Positions 36,735-45,311 of a stretch of DNA of 64,000 bases are shown here, piece after piece. A program made the translations under genes and the position numbers. Origin of the DNA: Flavobacterium petrolei (GTDB taxonomy: Bacteria; Bacteroidota; Bacteroidia; Flavobacteriales; Flavobacteriaceae); the NCBI RefSeq assembly GCF_003314435.2, contig NZ_QNVY02000001.1, positions 496,001 through 560,000 on the forward strand. Reading direction: 5' to 3'. Numbering within the stretch: the first letter of the stretch is position 1; each line of letters begins with the position of its first letter. The notes under the pieces were generated by a model. The model saw only the letters and a list, made by a program, of their open reading frames with translations, was not told where the DNA came from and ran no database searches.

Positions 36735-38324
36735 ATGAAGTTCACAAATAAAATACTCCCCTTTTATTTAGTATTCGGAGCCTCTTTATTCTTGTTTTCC
36801 TGTAAAGATGAAGTTCAAAATCAAGTCATTTCCATAACTTCTTCCGAAAGTATAAAAACTGATTCCAAGGTGCAATACAAAGAACCTTTTAGACCACAAT
36901 TTCATTTTTCTCCAGAAAAAAAATGGATGAATGACCCAAACGGAATGGTTTTCTACAAAGGAATTTATCATTTGTTTTACCAATATTATCCAGACGACAT
37001 TGTGTGGGGACCGATGCATTGGGGACACGCGACAAGTAGGGATTTAATCCATTGGACACATAAAAAAATCGCTTTGTTTCCTGACAAATTAGGAATGATA
37101 TTTTCAGGAAGTGCTGTTGTAGATATTGACAACACTTCCGGTTTGGGAACAAAAGAAAACCCTACGATGATTGCTGTTTTCACCTATCACGACATGAAAG
37201 GCGAAAAAGCGGGAACAACAAACTATCAAACACAAGGATTAGCATATAGCCTGGACGAAGGCGAAACTTGGATGAAATATGACGGTAATCCAATTGTTAA
37301 AAATTCCGGCATGAAAGATTTTAGAGATCCTAAAGTATTCTGGAATACCGATACCAATCTTTGGAATATGGTATTAGTAGCCGGCGATCATGCACAATTT
37401 TACACTTCAGAAAATTTAATTAATTGGAAATTCGAAAGTGAATTTGGTAAAAATATAGGAGCGCACGGCGGTGTTTGGGAATGTCCTGATATTTTTAAAT
37501 TGAAAATTGCCGGTTCCCATGAAGAAAAATGGGTTTTACTCATCAGCATCAATCCTGGCGCACCAAATGGAGGTTCCGGAACACAATATTTCATAGGTGA
37601 TTTTGATGGGGGAAGTTTTAAAACAACTCAAAAAGATATCAAATGGATTGACAATGGCGCTGATAATTACGCAGGTGTCACGTACAATAATGCTCCTGAC
37701 AATAGACGAATATTCATAGGCTGGATGAGTAATTGGTCATACGCCAGAGACACGCCTACAAAAAACTGGAGAAGTGCGATGACACTTCCCCGAGAACTAT
37801 CGCTTGCAAAAATAAATGGTGATTATGTTCTGAAAAACACTCCTGTAGAACAGTTCAAAAAACAAGGAACTAATGCCTTTACCAAAGATGAAATCATCCT
37901 AAAAGCGAATCAAAAAACGACATTTGATTACCAATACTTGAATCAGTCAGCAGTACAATTGAATGCTAAAAATGAAAATTTAAAATTTGTTTTTTCCAAT
38001 GAAGTTAAGGATTCTCTAGTTCTCAATTACGATGCGAAAGGAAAGACTTTTTCTGTAGACCGAAGACATTCCGGAATGGTAAATTTCGAAAAAAGTTTTG
38101 GAGAAAAAATTCACAACACCAAAATTCCAAATATAACTACTGAAACAATTGATTATCAAATCATAGTAGATTGGTCCTCAATTGAAATTTTTCTGAACGG
38201 TGGCGTATACAGTTTTACGGAACAAATTTTCCCTAACAAACCATACACCAAACTTAGCATTCAATCAAATGAAAATCAGGAAATTAAAAACCTTACCATT
38301 TCTAAAGTAAAAGGAATCTGGTAA
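36735..38324 (+). CDS. GH32 beta-fructosidase lipoprotein (levanase/inulinase/sucrase type)
   Basis: A 529-residue GH32 enzyme with a lipoprotein signal (LFLFSC, Cys 23), followed by KDE, an acidic stretch compatible with surface export. The five-bladed propeller motifs are intact: WMNDPNG with nucleophile D67, FRDP with D198, and WECPD with acid/base E249. A C-terminal beta-sandwich starts at about residue 375. It releases fructose from sucrose, levan or inulin-type fructans; exo versus endo action cannot be told from the motifs. It leads a plus-strand unit with a sugar-porter transporter and fructokinase, which would take up and phosphorylate the released fructose. The operator pair sits 76-109 bp upstream. 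Confidence 0.93.
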   Translation: MKFTNKILPFYLVFGASLFLFSCKDEVQNQVISITSSESIKTDSKVQYKEPFRPQFHFSPEKKWMNDPNGMVFYKGIYHLFYQYYPDDIVWGPMHWGHATSRDLIHWTHKKIALFPDKLGMIFSGSAVVDIDNTSGLGTKENPTMIAVFTYHDMKGEKAGTTNYQTQGLAYSLDEGETWMKYDGNPIVKNSGMKDFRDPKVFWNTDTNLWNMVLVAGDHAQFYTSENLINWKFESEFGKNIGAHGGVWECPDIFKLKIAGSHEEKWVLLISINPGAPNGGSGTQYFIGDFDGGSFKTTQKDIKWIDNGADNYAGVTYNNAPDNRRIFIGWMSNWSYARDTPTKNWRSAMTLPRELSLAKINGDYVLKNTPVEQFKKQGTNAFTKDEIILKANQKTTFDYQYLNQSAVQLNAKNENLKFVFSNEVKDSLVLNYDAKGKTFSVDRRHSGMVNFEKSFGEKIHNTKIPNITTETIDYQIIVDWSSIEIFLNGGVYSFTEQIFPNKPYTKLSIQSNENQEIKNLTISKVKGIW

Positions 38325-38372
38325 AAAAAATTCTTTTATAACAACCAAAATAATCAACCAAAAAACAAAATA

Positions 38373-39701
38373 ATGAATAACAAAAAAATACTTTATTGGT
38401 CCATTGTCGTTGCATTTGCAGGATTTTTATTTGGATTTGACACTGTAGTAATTTCGGGAGCTGATAAACAATTGCAGCAATTATGGGGTTCTTCTGATTT
38501 GTTCCATGGATTAGTCGTGATGTCATCCGCATTATGGGGAACGGTTATTGGCGCTATTTTTGGGGCTTTTCCAACGAATATTTTAGGTCGGAAAAAGACT
38601 TTAATAATCATAGGATTGCTGTTTTTTGTTTCTTCCATTGGAACTGCATTCGCAAATGATCCTATTTTCTTTTCTATTTTTAGATTTCTTGGCGGAATTG
38701 GTATTGGGGCATCCACTATTGCGGCTCCAACCTACGTTTCTGAAATTGCTCCTGCAAAAGACCGCGGAAAACTAGTTGCTTTATACCAATTCAATATTGT
38801 TTTTGGAATTTTAATCGCCTTTACCTCTAACTATTATTTACAGGATATTGGAGAAAATGCTTGGCGTTGGATGTTAGGAATACAGGCTTTTCCATCTTTA
38901 ATTTACACAATTCTAGTATTTGGAATCCCGGAAAGTCCACGTTGGATTTTAGAATATAAAAAAGACAGAGCAAAAGCAGTCTCTATTTTGAAACAAATTA
39001 ACAGTGACGCCGAAGTTGAAGCTGAAATTGCAGCTATCGAAAAAGAAACTACTCATGAAGATAAAAACGAATCCATTTTCATGGCAAAATACAGAAAACC
39101 ATTACTATTGGCTTTTTTTATTGCCTTTTTCAATCAGCTCTCCGGGATTAATGCTTTTCTATATTACGCACCCCGAATTTTTGAATTGGCAGGATTAGAA
39201 AAATCAGCTTCTTTTTTGAGCAGTATCGGAATTGGAGTGATTAATTTGATTTTTACCATGATTGGAATCTCGCTAATCGATAAGTACGGAAGAAAAACGC
39301 TGATGTATTTGGGTTCGGTAGGATATATTATTTCTTTGGGATTAGTAACAACCGCTTTTTATTTTGAATGGAAAGGAATGGCTGTTCCGTTGTTTTTCTT
39401 CTTTTTTATTGCCTCACATGCCATAGGTCAGGGAGCCGTGATTTGGGTATTTATTTCTGAATTATTCCCAAATAAACTAAGAGCTGCAGGAACTTCTTTT
39501 GGGACTTCTGTTCATTGGGTCCTAGCTGCATTGATTCCTTCTTTTATTCCATTTTTATTTAAAGAAATTGGAACTACAACTGTTTTTGCAATATTCTGCT
39601 TAATGATGGTTTTCCAATTGCTTTGGGTATTTACAAAAATGCCGGAAACTAAAGGAAGAACATTAGAGGAACTATCTGAAAGTCTATCAAAAAACGAATA
39701 A
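38373..39701 (+). CDS. MFS sugar-porter family hexose transporter
   Basis: A 442-residue inner-membrane symporter with the sugar-porter hallmarks: GRKKTLIIIG after helix 2, RFLGGIGIG, PESPRWIL after helix 6, QLSGINAFLYY in helix 7, DKYGRKTLMYLG, and PETKGRTLEEL at the C-terminus. These identify the XylE/GLUT-like branch. It follows the GH32 gene by 48 bp and precedes the fructokinase by 2 bp, so its natural cargo is probably fructose (possibly glucose) released by GH32. That is inferred from context. It is unrelated in subfamily to the SLC45-type transporter at 18793-20097. Confidence 0.93.
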   Translation: MNNKKILYWSIVVAFAGFLFGFDTVVISGADKQLQQLWGSSDLFHGLVVMSSALWGTVIGAIFGAFPTNILGRKKTLIIIGLLFFVSSIGTAFANDPIFFSIFRFLGGIGIGASTIAAPTYVSEIAPAKDRGKLVALYQFNIVFGILIAFTSNYYLQDIGENAWRWMLGIQAFPSLIYTILVFGIPESPRWILEYKKDRAKAVSILKQINSDAEVEAEIAAIEKETTHEDKNESIFMAKYRKPLLLAFFIAFFNQLSGINAFLYYAPRIFELAGLEKSASFLSSIGIGVINLIFTMIGISLIDKYGRKTLMYLGSVGYIISLGLVTTAFYFEWKGMAVPLFFFFFIASHAIGQGAVIWVFISELFPNKLRAAGTSFGTSVHWVLAALIPSFIPFLFKEIGTTTVFAIFCLMMVFQLLWVFTKMPETKGRTLEELSESLSKNE

Positions 39702-39703
39702 CC

Positions 39704-40588
39704 ATGACTAAAAATATAATCTGTTTCGGAGAAGTTTTGTTTGACGTCTTCCCAACGCATAAAAAAATTGGAGGAGCACCATTGAATGTGGCACTGCGTT
39801 TGGCTTCACTTGGCATCAATGCCCAAATAATAAGTCGTGTTGGAAATGACGAAATTGGAAGAGAACTCCTTGCTTTCATTAAAAAAAACGGAGTTGACAC
39901 CGATACGATTCAAATAGACGAAAACTTATCAACTGGAGAAGTTATTGTTCAATTAAACGAGAAGGGTTCTGCTTCCTACACCATCAATTACCCTGTTGCT
40001 TGGGACAAAATTATTTGCATTCCGGAAGACGAAATTAGGGTCAAAAAAGCGGATGCACTTGTTTTCGGCAGTCTTGTATGTCGAGATGGTGTTTCACAAA
40101 ATTCCCTTTTAGAAATAATAAACTATACAAAATACGCTGTTTTTGACGTCAATTTACGCGCTCCATTTTACACCAAAGAAATACTGGTTAACTTGATGAT
40201 GCAGTCTGATTTTATAAAATTCAATGATGACGAATTGTATGAAGTAAGTGCTTTCCTAAATTCTCCGTATCATTCATTGGAACAAAACATACTTTTTATT
40301 GCAGAAAAGACGAACACAAAACATATTTGTGTGACCAAAGGAAGTCATGGTGCGGTTTTGTATTACAATGAAAAAATGTACTACAATAGCGGTTATAAAA
40401 TTGATGTTATAGACACTGTAGGTTCTGGAGATTCCTTTTTAGCTGGTTTACTTTCTAAACTTTTATACGATGAGAACCCACAAGAGGCCATTGATTTTGC
40501 TTGCGCTTTAGGAGCGATTGTAGCAAAAAACGAAGGGGCAAATCCGAAAATTTCAAGTAAAGAAATCAATGATTTTATGAATCCTTGA
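39704..40588 (+). CDS. PfkB-family fructokinase (second copy)
   Basis: A 294-residue kinase. It has the fructokinase-like start ICFGEVLFDVFP, the substrate-binding KKIGGAPLNVALRLASLG, and the catalytic DTVGSGDSFLAGLLSKLL with base Asp. It would convert fructose to fructose-6-phosphate with ATP. The ATG is 2 bp after the transporter stop, so the two are cotranscribed. The shorter, GGAP-type sequence differs clearly from the 308-residue kinase at 17850, so the locus has two independently derived fructokinases rather than a recent duplication. A weak AT-rich stem (40585-40598) with a following run of T residues may end this transcript. Confidence 0.9.
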   Translation: MTKNIICFGEVLFDVFPTHKKIGGAPLNVALRLASLGINAQIISRVGNDEIGRELLAFIKKNGVDTDTIQIDENLSTGEVIVQLNEKGSASYTINYPVAWDKIICIPEDEIRVKKADALVFGSLVCRDGVSQNSLLEIINYTKYAVFDVNLRAPFYTKEILVNLMMQSDFIKFNDDELYEVSAFLNSPYHSLEQNILFIAEKTNTKHICVTKGSHGAVLYYNEKMYYNSGYKIDVIDTVGSGDSFLAGLLSKLLYDENPQEAIDFACALGAIVAKNEGANPKISSKEINDFMNP

Positions 40589-40657
40589 AGAAATTCAAAA
40601 ATTTTTTTTTATAGATTAAGAAAATACAAAAAATTAAAAAAAAACTTTATTTGACAA

Positions 40658-40665
40658 TAAGTTTG
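40658..40665 (+). promoter_or_regulatory. Putative -7 promoter element for the first LacI gene
   Basis: TAAGTTTG is a perfect TAnnTTTG match. It predicts a leader of about 128 nt before the ATG at 40799. The leader contains an inverted repeat TTTACAAT/ATTGTAAA (40729-40736 and 40743-40750). No convincing -33 TTG is present. Confidence 0.4.
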
Positions 40666-40798
40666 CATGTCGTCAACAATCTGTTGTAAAATTCGCAAAA
40701 GACGACTAAACTGTTTCTTGAAAATTGATTTACAATAAATAAATTGTAAATTCGTTTACGAGAAGCAGTTTTTGCTTTTACTACCAGAGAATTGAACC

Positions 40799-41818
40799 AT
40801 GAACAACATCACTCTCAAAGAGATTGCCGCACAATTAGGAATTTCAATAACCACCGCTTCAAAAGCTTTGAAAGGGTACTCTGATGTCAGTGAAAAAACG
40901 AAAAACGCAGTAATTGAACTTGCTCAGAAACTTAATTATACCCCCAATAGTTTTGCGGTAAATCTGAGAACGAAAGAATCAAAAACCATAGGTTTGATAA
41001 TTCCCACTCTAGTAAATGATTTTTTTTCATATGTAATTAAAGGAATTCTTGAAGAAGCAAAAAAAAGAGATTATTTGGTTATTATTTTACAGTCTAATGA
41101 AAAACTAGAGTTTGAAAAAAAACAAATTGATCTACTTTTAAACAAAAGAGTAGACGGTATTTTAATGTCATTATCTAATGAAACCGGTGATTTTGATCAT
41201 ATACAATCAATCATTTCCCATGATACTCCCTTGGTACTTTTTGATAAAATTGCTAAACTTGTCAATTGTTCCAAAGTAACTATTAATGATAAAAAAGCGG
41301 CCTATGATGCCGTTTGCTATCTTATAAAAAAGGGATACAAAAAAATAGCACATTTTAGAGGTTCTTACATACCCCAAAATTCTATTGACCGATTTTTAGG
41401 ATACAAAAAGGCATTGGAAGATAACAATCTAACATACGATTCATCTCTAGTTTTTGTATGTGAAAACAATGAAGATTTTCATGACGGTTATGAAAATGCT
41501 AAAAAAGTGATGAAAGAACATCCAGAAATTGATGCTATTTTCGCCGTTACAGATTTAGTGGCTATTGGAATTATTAAATACTTTAATGAAATTGAGATTT
41601 CAATTCCAGAACGAATTGCGGTTTTAGGTTTTAGTAATTGGTTTATGTCAAGCGTAATATCCCCAAAACTTTCTACGATTGACCAACCTGGTTTTGAAAT
41701 TGGAAAAAGGTCTGCTTCAATTCTTTTTGATGAAATCAATCTGAAAAAGAACAATTTACCTGTAGTTTTCCAATCCATTGAATTGGAAACAAGCATAATT
41801 GAAAGAGAATCCACATAA
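40799..41818 (+). CDS. LacI-family transcriptional regulator (first of tandem pair)
   Basis: A 339-residue LacI/GalR-type regulator. The helix-turn-helix is TLKEIAAQLGISITTASKALKGY. The hinge helix follows as YTPNSFAVNLRTKESKTIGLIIP, with the Leu expected to insert at a central CpG. The effector domain is periplasmic-binding-protein-like (LDQP-type dimer segment LSTIDQPGFEIG near residue 300). The operator palindrome with central CG found three times in this locus is the form such proteins bind. It follows the fructokinase by 210 bp and has its own -7 candidate. The effector is unknown; fructose, sucrose or a phosphorylated derivative are reasonable guesses. Confidence 0.93.
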   Translation: MNNITLKEIAAQLGISITTASKALKGYSDVSEKTKNAVIELAQKLNYTPNSFAVNLRTKESKTIGLIIPTLVNDFFSYVIKGILEEAKKRDYLVIILQSNEKLEFEKKQIDLLLNKRVDGILMSLSNETGDFDHIQSIISHDTPLVLFDKIAKLVNCSKVTINDKKAAYDAVCYLIKKGYKKIAHFRGSYIPQNSIDRFLGYKKALEDNNLTYDSSLVFVCENNEDFHDGYENAKKVMKEHPEIDAIFAVTDLVAIGIIKYFNEIEISIPERIAVLGFSNWFMSSVISPKLSTIDQPGFEIGKRSASILFDEINLKKNNLPVVFQSIELETSIIEREST

Positions 41819-41873
41819 AAAAATTGAATCTTTCAACAAAACACACAACCACCTTTACTTAATTTAACGAATC

Positions 41874-41929
41874 GATATTAATTTGTTTATTTTGACAAAA
41901 TACAAAGATATAAGATAAAAATTAATATC
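41874..41929 (+). promoter_or_regulatory. Nested inverted repeats upstream of the second LacI gene
   Basis: An 11-bp perfect inverted repeat (GATATTAATTT 41874-41884, AAATTAATATC 41919-41929) flanks a smaller palindrome ATTTTGACAAAAT (41889-41901). The set lies 120-175 bp upstream of the ATG at 42050. It is not the CGAAAACGTTTTCG operator. It may be a binding site for another regulator or simply AT-rich chance structure. Confidence 0.3.
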
Positions 41930-42049
41930 TTGGTAGAGGATATTTAAAGGTAGAATCGTTTTTATAGCTAAAAACTAAATGACGCAAAACTTAAAACATC
42001 ATTATTTCTAAAATATTTTCCTAAATTTAAATCTGTAGAAATTCGATTC

Positions 42050-43081
42050 ATGAAAGATATCACTCTTAAGGAAATTGCGACAAAATTGGGGATTTCAATA
42101 ACTACTGTGTCGAAAGCGCTTAAAAATTATCCTGATGTTAGTGAGAAAACTAAAAAGTCAGTAATTGAACTTGCGCAACATTTACATTATACCCCAAACA
42201 GTTTTGCAGTAAATTTAAGAACCAAGGAATCCAAAACTATAGGTTTGATAATTCCTGAAGTAGTCCATCACTTTTTTTCAAATGTAGTAAATGCTATTAT
42301 TGATCAGGCCGAAAAAAATGGTTATCTGGTAATCATATTACAGTCAAATGAGACGCTGGCTTTAGAAAAAAAGCAAGTGGAATTATTAATAAATAAGAGA
42401 GTAGACGGCATCATCATGTCCTTATCTAACGAATCTAATAATGACGATCACATAAAGGAAATCATGAATCGGAATATTCCTTTTGTGATGTTTGACAAAA
42501 TTGCCAAGCTTTCAAAATGTTCCAAAGTAATTATTGACGACCAAAAGGCAGCTTTCAATGCCGTTCAACATTTAATTGATAATGGATGCAAAAAAATAGT
42601 TCATGTTCGCGGACCATTAAATCCACAAAATTCAATAGACCGTTACATTGGTTATAAAAAAGCCCTAGAGAAAAACAACATTCCTTTTGACACAAAATTA
42701 GTTTATACCTGCGAAAATGTAACCTTTGAAGAAGGAAGAGCATTTGCGAAACAAATCATTGCGGAACATTCTGATGTGGACGGGATATTTGCAATAACAG
42801 ATTTAGTTGCTGTAGGTGTTTTGGCTTATTTTAATGAAAACAAAATTAAAGTTCCAGAGCAAGTAGCAATAATTGGTTTTAGTAATTGGTTTATGTCACA
42901 AGTGCTGACACCAAAATTAAGCACCGTTGATCAACCAAGTCACGAAATGGGAATTGCATCTTTCAACTTACTGCTTGAAGAAATGAACTGCCATAAAGAA
43001 GGCATTCCTTTCGCCCATAAAACAGTTGAATTAGACACTCAAATCATCATCCGAGAATCTTCTATCCGATTGAAAAATTAG
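42050..43081 (+). CDS. LacI-family transcriptional regulator (second of tandem pair)
   Basis: A 343-residue paralogue of the preceding gene. In the first 70 residues (DNA-binding and hinge) the two differ at about 11 positions by eye, while the effector domain is noticeably more divergent. The recognition helix reads ISITTVSKALKNY and the hinge YTPNSFAVNLRTKES is identical to its neighbour. Both are therefore expected to recognise the same or overlapping operators but possibly different inducers. It is preceded by 231 bp of non-coding sequence with inverted repeats and ends 11 bp before the convergent queG stop. Confidence 0.93.
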   Translation: MKDITLKEIATKLGISITTVSKALKNYPDVSEKTKKSVIELAQHLHYTPNSFAVNLRTKESKTIGLIIPEVVHHFFSNVVNAIIDQAEKNGYLVIILQSNETLALEKKQVELLINKRVDGIIMSLSNESNNDDHIKEIMNRNIPFVMFDKIAKLSKCSKVIIDDQKAAFNAVQHLIDNGCKKIVHVRGPLNPQNSIDRYIGYKKALEKNNIPFDTKLVYTCENVTFEEGRAFAKQIIAEHSDVDGIFAITDLVAVGVLAYFNENKIKVPEQVAIIGFSNWFMSQVLTPKLSTVDQPSHEMGIASFNLLLEEMNCHKEGIPFAHKTVELDTQIIIRESSIRLKN

Positions 43082-43092
43082 AACTTAAATTC

Positions 43093-43953
43093 TTATTCAA
43101 GAAAATCAATATTTCTTTTTATTCCTTGAAACTTCGCTCTCTTTAATGGGGAATTTTTAAATACCGACTTAAATGTTTCTTCGGTTATTTCTATCCAGTC
43201 CTTTTTAGACATGGATAGCAATTCTGGATTTGAATTAAATAAAGGTTCATTGTGCGCTTTTGAAAACTTATTCCAAGGACAAACATCCTGACATATATCA
43301 CATCCAAAAGCCCAATCATCAAATTTCCCTTTCATTTCGTGAGGAATATTTTCTTTTAATTCAATAGTGAAATAGGAAATGCATTTGCTTCCATCAACAA
43401 CGTAAGGCGCAACTATTGCATCTGTAGGACAAGCATCAATGCAGGCGGTACAAGTTCCACAATGATCCGTTGTAGGATTATCGTAATCTAAATCTAAGTC
43501 GATAATTAGTTCCGCTATAAAGTAAAAAGAACCTACTTTTTGCGTCAATAAATTACTGTTTTTCCCTATCCAACCCAAACCACTTTTGGCTGCCCACGCT
43601 TTATCGAGTACTGGTGCAGAATCTACAAAGGCACGACCAGATACTTCTCCGATTGTTGATTGAATGGAGAATAAAAATTCTTTAAGTTTTTCCTTGATTA
43701 CAAAATGATAATCCTGTCCGTACGCATATTTAGAAATTTTATAAGAATCCAGAATTTGTAGTTCTTCAGGATAATAATTCAGCAACAGCGAAACAACACT
43801 TTTAGCGTCATCAACTAGCAAAGTTGGATTTAAACGCTTGTCAAAATGGTTTTCCATATAGGACATTTGACCGTTCCTATTGTTTTTCAACCAATTCTCT
43901 AAACGTGGCGCTTCTTCTTCCAAGAAACCAGCTTTGGATATTCCACAAGACAT
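43093..43953 (-). CDS. queG: Epoxyqueuosine reductase
   Basis: This cobalamin- and iron-sulfur-dependent enzyme performs the last step of queuosine synthesis in tRNA, reducing epoxyqueuosine. From the ATG at 43953 it has 286 residues. Two [4Fe-4S] motifs are present: [12 protein letters not shown], with the partner Cys in CISYF, and [11 protein letters not shown]. The N-terminus is suspicious. The same frame stays open upstream to a TAA at 44032-44034 and encodes [20 protein letters not shown] directly before the annotated Met. That matches the first conserved helix of QueG (as in E. coli KIKQWGLELGFQQVGI). No ATG, GTG or TTG exists in that extension. An ATT (44014-44016) or ATC (44011-44013) start is possible. 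Confidence 0.93.
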   Translation of the reverse strand: MSCGISKAGFLEEEAPRLENWLKNNRNGQMSYMENHFDKRLNPTLLVDDAKSVVSLLLNYYPEELQILDSYKISKYAYGQDYHFVIKEKLKEFLFSIQSTIGEVSGRAFVDSAPVLDKAWAAKSGLGWIGKNSNLLTQKVGSFYFIAELIIDLDLDYDNPTTDHCGTCTACIDACPTDAIVAPYVVDGSKCISYFTIELKENIPHEMKGKFDDWAFGCDICQDVCPWNKFSKAHNEPLFNSNPELLSMSKKDWIEITEETFKSVFKNSPLKRAKFQGIKRNIDFLE

Positions 43954-44049
43954 GAAGCCGAGGCGTTTTGCTTCGGTTTTAATAAATTGGGTGTATGTTG
44001 CCTTGGGGTTGATAATTAAAAAAAATGATGTTAATAAACGGGATATGTT

Positions 44050-44117
44050 AGCCCTGATAGAAGCGGCATCCTTTTACTTTTTTCTTTAAAAAGTAAAAGA
44101 TACAGCGAATAGCGGGA
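44050..44117. repeat. Imperfect long-hairpin intergenic element, probably dispersed
   Basis: The core is a perfect 12-bp stem (CTTTTACTTTTT 44071-44082, AAAAAGTAAAAG 44088-44099) with a 5-base loop. It is flanked by an imperfect outer repeat: AGCCCTGATAGAAGCGGCAT on the left, ATACAGCGAATAGCGGGA on the right. From memory, this AGCCC-GATAGAAGCGGCATCC ... GATACAGCG-ATAGCGGGA arrangement recurs in intergenic regions of Flavobacterium genomes. Only one copy is seen in this window. It lies between the ruvB stop and queG, and may also end the ruvB transcript. Confidence 0.6.
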
Positions 44118-44132
44118 AATAGATCCTGAAAA

Positions 44133-45155
44133 TTAGAATAATCCGCCTTGAATGTTTGTGTTTAATTTACCTAAATGCTTGTACGCTTTGTCAGTGACTT
44201 CCCTACCACGAGGTGTCCTCATGATAAATCCTTCCTGAATCAAAAATGGTTCGTATACTTCCTCGATAGTCTCGCTACTTTCGGATACGGCTGTCGCCAA
44301 AGTAGTCAATCCAACCGGTCCACCTTTGAACTTATCTATAATTGTGGTTAAAATTTTATTGTCCATTTCATCCAAACCATGAGCGTCAACATTAAGCGCT
44401 TTTAAGGCATAACGGGCAATCTCAATGTCAATTGTGCCATTTCCTTTTATTTGAGCAAAATCACGCACACGACGCAACAATGCGTTAGCGATACGAGGTG
44501 TTCCTCGACTTCTACCTGCAATTTCTATAGCTGCCTCCATGGAAATTGGCATTTTAAAGATTGTAGCACTTCTTTCAACGATTGTAGTTAACAACTCTGT
44601 CGTGTAATATTGTAAACGGGAAGATATTCCGAAACGAGCTCTCATAGGAGCGGTCAACAACCCAGAACGCGTAGTGGCACCAATTAAGGTAAAAGGATTC
44701 AAATTAATTTGAACGGTTCTTGCATTGGGTCCTGATTCAATCATGATATCAATTTTGAAATCTTCCATGGCAGAATACAAATATTCTTCGACAATGGGAC
44801 TCAAGCGGTGAATTTCATCAATAAACAAAACATCTCTTTCCTCTAAATTAGTCAATAAACCCGCTAAATCTCCAGGTTTATCCAATACTGGACCTGAAGT
44901 AATCTTGATTCCGACTTGAAGTTCATTAGCAAGAATATTGGCCAAAGTAGTTTTTCCTAAACCAGGAGGACCATGAAAAAGCGTATGATCAAGTGCCTCA
45001 TTTCGTTGATTAGCAGCTTGAACAAAAACTTTCAAGTTTTCCAATATCTGATCTTGTCCAGCAAAATCATCAAAGGAAAGTGGTCTTAATTTTTTTTCAA
45101 GGTCTAGTTCTTCTGAATTGTAACCGTTTGATGTTGGGTCTAAATTTTCATTCAT
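44133..45155 (-). CDS. ruvB: Holliday junction helicase RuvB
   Basis: A 340-residue AAA+ motor that drives branch migration with RuvA. Motifs: Walker [12 protein letters not shown], Walker [10 protein letters not shown], sensor [18 protein letters not shown], and the C-terminal winged helix ([20 protein letters not shown]). The frame can be opened 7 codons earlier at a TTG (45176), but that segment overlaps the -7 element TATCTTTG. The ATG at 45155, giving MNENLDPTS, is therefore the start. Only four bases separate the -7 element from this ATG, so the mRNA is predicted to be leaderless or nearly so. Confidence 0.97.
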   Translation of the reverse strand: MNENLDPTSNGYNSEELDLEKKLRPLSFDDFAGQDQILENLKVFVQAANQRNEALDHTLFHGPPGLGKTTLANILANELQVGIKITSGPVLDKPGDLAGLLTNLEERDVLFIDEIHRLSPIVEEYLYSAMEDFKIDIMIESGPNARTVQINLNPFTLIGATTRSGLLTAPMRARFGISSRLQYYTTELLTTIVERSATIFKMPISMEAAIEIAGRSRGTPRIANALLRRVRDFAQIKGNGTIDIEIARYALKALNVDAHGLDEMDNKILTTIIDKFKGGPVGLTTLATAVSESSETIEEVYEPFLIQEGFIMRTPRGREVTDKAYKHLGKLNTNIQGGLF

Positions 45156-45159
45156 ATAA

Positions 45160-45167
45160 CAAAGATA
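45160..45167 (-). promoter_or_regulatory. -7 promoter element for ruvB, 4 bp from the start codon
   Basis: The minus strand reads TATCTTTG followed by TTAT and then the ATG at 45155. With the usual 4-7 bp from this element to the transcription start, the first transcribed base falls at or within two or three bases of the start codon. No good -33 TTG was recognised. Confidence 0.6.
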
Positions 45168-45271
45168 GCAAAGCAATTTCGAAATATAATTTTTAAATTT
45201 AAAATGAAATAAAAATTAAAATCAAACTCAAGAGAAAGAATAGCACTTTAGTAAACCACAGTAAAAAGCAC

Positions 45272-45300
45272 AAAAAAAGCCTCTACTTTCGCAGAGGCTT
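45272..45300 (-). terminator. Terminator after the cytochrome oxidase operon
   Basis: AAGCCTCT (45277-45284) pairs with AGAGGCTT (45293-45300). The inner GC-GAAA-GT part forms a GNRA-type loop on the minus strand, followed by TTTTTTTG. It starts 12 bp after the ctaD stop codon and closes the eight-gene respiratory run. Confidence 0.88.
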
Positions 45301-45311
45301 TAAATTATATT

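Noticed and set aside
40585..40610. Possible terminator after the second fructokinase (TTGAA-GAAA-TTCAA then a run of T)
   Set aside because: The stem is only five A/T-rich pairs and overlaps the stop codon; too weak to list as a feature.
40746..40759. GTAAATTCGTTTAC near-palindrome in the leader of the first LacI gene, possible autoregulatory operator
   Set aside because: Five matched pairs around a mismatched centre, and no central CG between A and T runs; it does not fit the regulon motif.
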